Positions 36,101 through 39,100 of a stretch of 64,000 nt of DNA are shown in pieces. Position 1 is the stretch's first letter. Each line of letters begins with the position of its first letter. Source of the stretch: Argyresthia goedartella (Eukaryota > Arthropoda > Insecta > Lepidoptera > Argyresthiidae); contig OX463836.1 in NCBI GenBank assembly GCA_949825045.1, positions 14,236,329 through 14,300,328 of the forward strand. The letters run 5' to 3'. The notes under the pieces were generated by a model. That model had not been told where the DNA came from and searched no databases. It saw only the letters and a program-made list of their open reading frames with translations. Made by a program: the position numbers and the translations under genes.

Positions 36101-39100
36101 TCGTTCATTCATCACCATTATTATTATTATTATTTTATTGGAGAGGGAGAAAATGTAATTACCCATCGCCAGGAGTCAGACCTCCCTGCTATGTCCGGAT
36201 CCCCACATATTGAGCGGGCATCAGCTCGACTATACGGACTACAAACAACCCCTTTCTGTTTACAGTTATCTATGTTTGATTTTACTGTGAGCCATGGTTT
36301 TACTGTGAGCCATGGTTTTACTGTGAGCCACGGTTTTACTGTGAGCCATGGTTTTACTGTGAGCCATGGTTTTACTGTGAGCCATGGTTTTACTGTGAGC
36401 CATGGTTTTACTGTGAGCCATGGTTTTACTGTGAGCCATGGTTTTACTGTGAGCCATGGTTTTACTGTGAGCCATGGTTTTACTGTGAGCCATGGTTTTA
36501 CTGTGAGCCATGGTTTTACTGTGAGCCATGGTTTTACTGTGAGCCATGGTTGTACTGTGAGCCATGGTTGTACTGTGAGCCATGGTTTTACTGTGAGCCA
36601 TGGTTTTACTGCGAGCCATGGTTTTACTGTGAGCCATGGTTTTACTGTGAGCCATGGTTTTACTGTGAGCCATGGTTTTACTGTGAGCCATGGTTTTACT
36701 GTGAGCCATGGTTGTACTGTGAGCCATGGTTTTACTGTGAGCCATGGTTGTACGTACTGTGAGCCATGGTTTTACTGTGAGCCATGGTTTTACTGTGAGC
36801 CATGGTTTTACTGTGAGCCATGGGTTTACTGTGAGCCATGGGTTTACTGTGAGCCATGGGTTTACTGTGAGCCATGGGTTTACTGTGAGCCATGGGTTTA
36901 CTGTGAGCCATGGGGAATTAATTCATCACCAGAGATCGGATATTTGGAGGCATAGATGCAAGAAAGGAAATTAACCAAATTTCACTAATCACAATAATAA
37001 TAAAAAATAGGTACATTATTCGTACTTAATATAGTCTGAGGTTGTTTGTTATGCCAGTTTGGTAATTACCTACTTTACAATATATAAGGTAAATATGCCT
37101 CCGATTCTGTAGAATCGTTTGTATGATGTATGTAGAAAAATGATTGTAATCAGAACACTAAATTTGTCGATTCTGGAATCGGGTTTTTTTCTTTTTAAAA
37201 GAAAAGTAAGCCGTGTTGCAGTGTACGAGTTTCTTGCGCCGCTTCTTCTCCGCTGCCGTAACACGCTCCGAAGGGATAGTAGTTTGTCTTGCATTATATA
37301 GATTCGAATGAAGTTCAAAAAGTGTTCGTAAGAATCTATTTTGAAGTTTGAAGTTTTACGATACAAAAGTGCATTCCATAATAGCAACACCTCAACATTA
37401 GGTAAATATGTATCCGATTATCCGATCTCTGTTCCTAACTCATTCAGACCTAAATAACTCATTTCTGACTAGCGCTCACTCGCTCACTCAATGCATGCAC
37501 TCACTCTATATCTATAATCTCAGACTCATTCATTCATGAGTGAATGCATGACAGTAATTTAGTGTCATTCATTCATAAAAACATTCAAATAAAAATATAT
37601 ATATTTTTTTTCAACTAAAATACAGGCGTGAAACTCAATAAAAAAAAACAAGAAAAATTGTGTTTCTTTTTCAAACTCCGTGGTTCACACTTACCTAATT
37701 ACTAAATGAATAGTGATGGAAAACATCGTGAGGAGACCTTCATATCTCCATATCTGCGGCGATGGGTCAGCCCCCTGACACTCGAAACAGAATATCTGAT
37801 ACTTGGCTGAAGGTGATCTGTGCCTTTGCAACATGGTGTAGGAAAAGCTGTGACGCAACTAAATTATACTCATCGTTTCACAGCCAGCAAGAAACCCGAT
37901 CTCATAACAGAAGAATTTCTGAACCAAATTCACAAAATATGGAACCAGTGCTGTCCTGACCGGAAACGGAACTCCCCGGCTGCAGAATCACCGGCAATCC
38001 GGCCGGAAAGTCCGGAGCTACGCGGCCTCGGCCATGACGTCCGGATACCGACACCGGTATCCGATGAAGAAGAAAGCGGTGTAAACAGTGCTAAAACGGT
38101 TGTTCTATCAGAAGTCTGCGCTGATCAAAGTGATAGAACAGATTCAAGTGCCAAAGAACCGCAAATGCTTGTGACTCCAGTAAAAAACAGTTCTGAACAG
38201 AACAGAGAACAGAATTCCGCTCAAAACATCATATTTTCGACTCATACAGACCAAATTTCCGCCCATACCACTAAAGCTGCTGAAAAAAATACCGCTCAGA
38301 CCGAAATCGCGGAACCGAGTGATTCCTTCTTAGAATGCTTTGAGAGAATGTTATGTCCAAGAAATATAGTTCTGCTTAGCAATACTAAATGTGAAGCGAC
38401 TAAAGTGTGGGAAGCCATGGCGAAAGTGTTAATATTCATGCTGAAGAACGACTACTTGACTGAGGATTCTTTGACGGAGCAGTGCTTAGCTGTCTACAGG
38501 CAGGAGTGGCCTCAGGTATATATATATAATATATTACACTTTTATCAAAAGCCGTTCTGATCAGTTCAAACGCATTTTTCATTAAATCAAATATCACCTT
38601 AGTTCCTATGATCAACTAGTTAAATAATTATATCTACACACGTATCATAAACCCTCTTTACTGCGTCTAAAAACCGCACGTTAAGATCAGTAATAATGTA
38701 AAACTATTTCGTAAAAACTAATTTCTTATCTGAAAATTTGTACATTATGACCATAATGAAAAAAAAATTGACAAATTATGACATTCAAATTTCCAACGCC
38801 GACGCCCGCCTGCATGCCGCCCCTAGTTTGTCTGTAAAATTGGTACTACTGAACAAGCTAAACAACTGCAGAGCAATGATCAATGCCACAATGCTGGTCA
38901 AACATGCGGTTCCTGAACACATCAAAGAGAGCTTATGATATGTGTGTAGATAAACTAGTGTATGTAACTGTACATAATTAGGCATTAAAACTCTCGAGTG
39001 ATATTATTATGAAACCCGCCTTCGGCTCGTTTCATAAACCCACTCTCGAGTATTAATGCCCTCCATTATGTAGCAGTCACATAAACTACTATGAGACATG

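Noticed and set aside
36191..36974. FTVSHG, EPWFYC and MAHSKT repeat proteins on both strands.
   Set aside because: By-products of the 18-bp array, with no non-repeat domain and no splice or start context.
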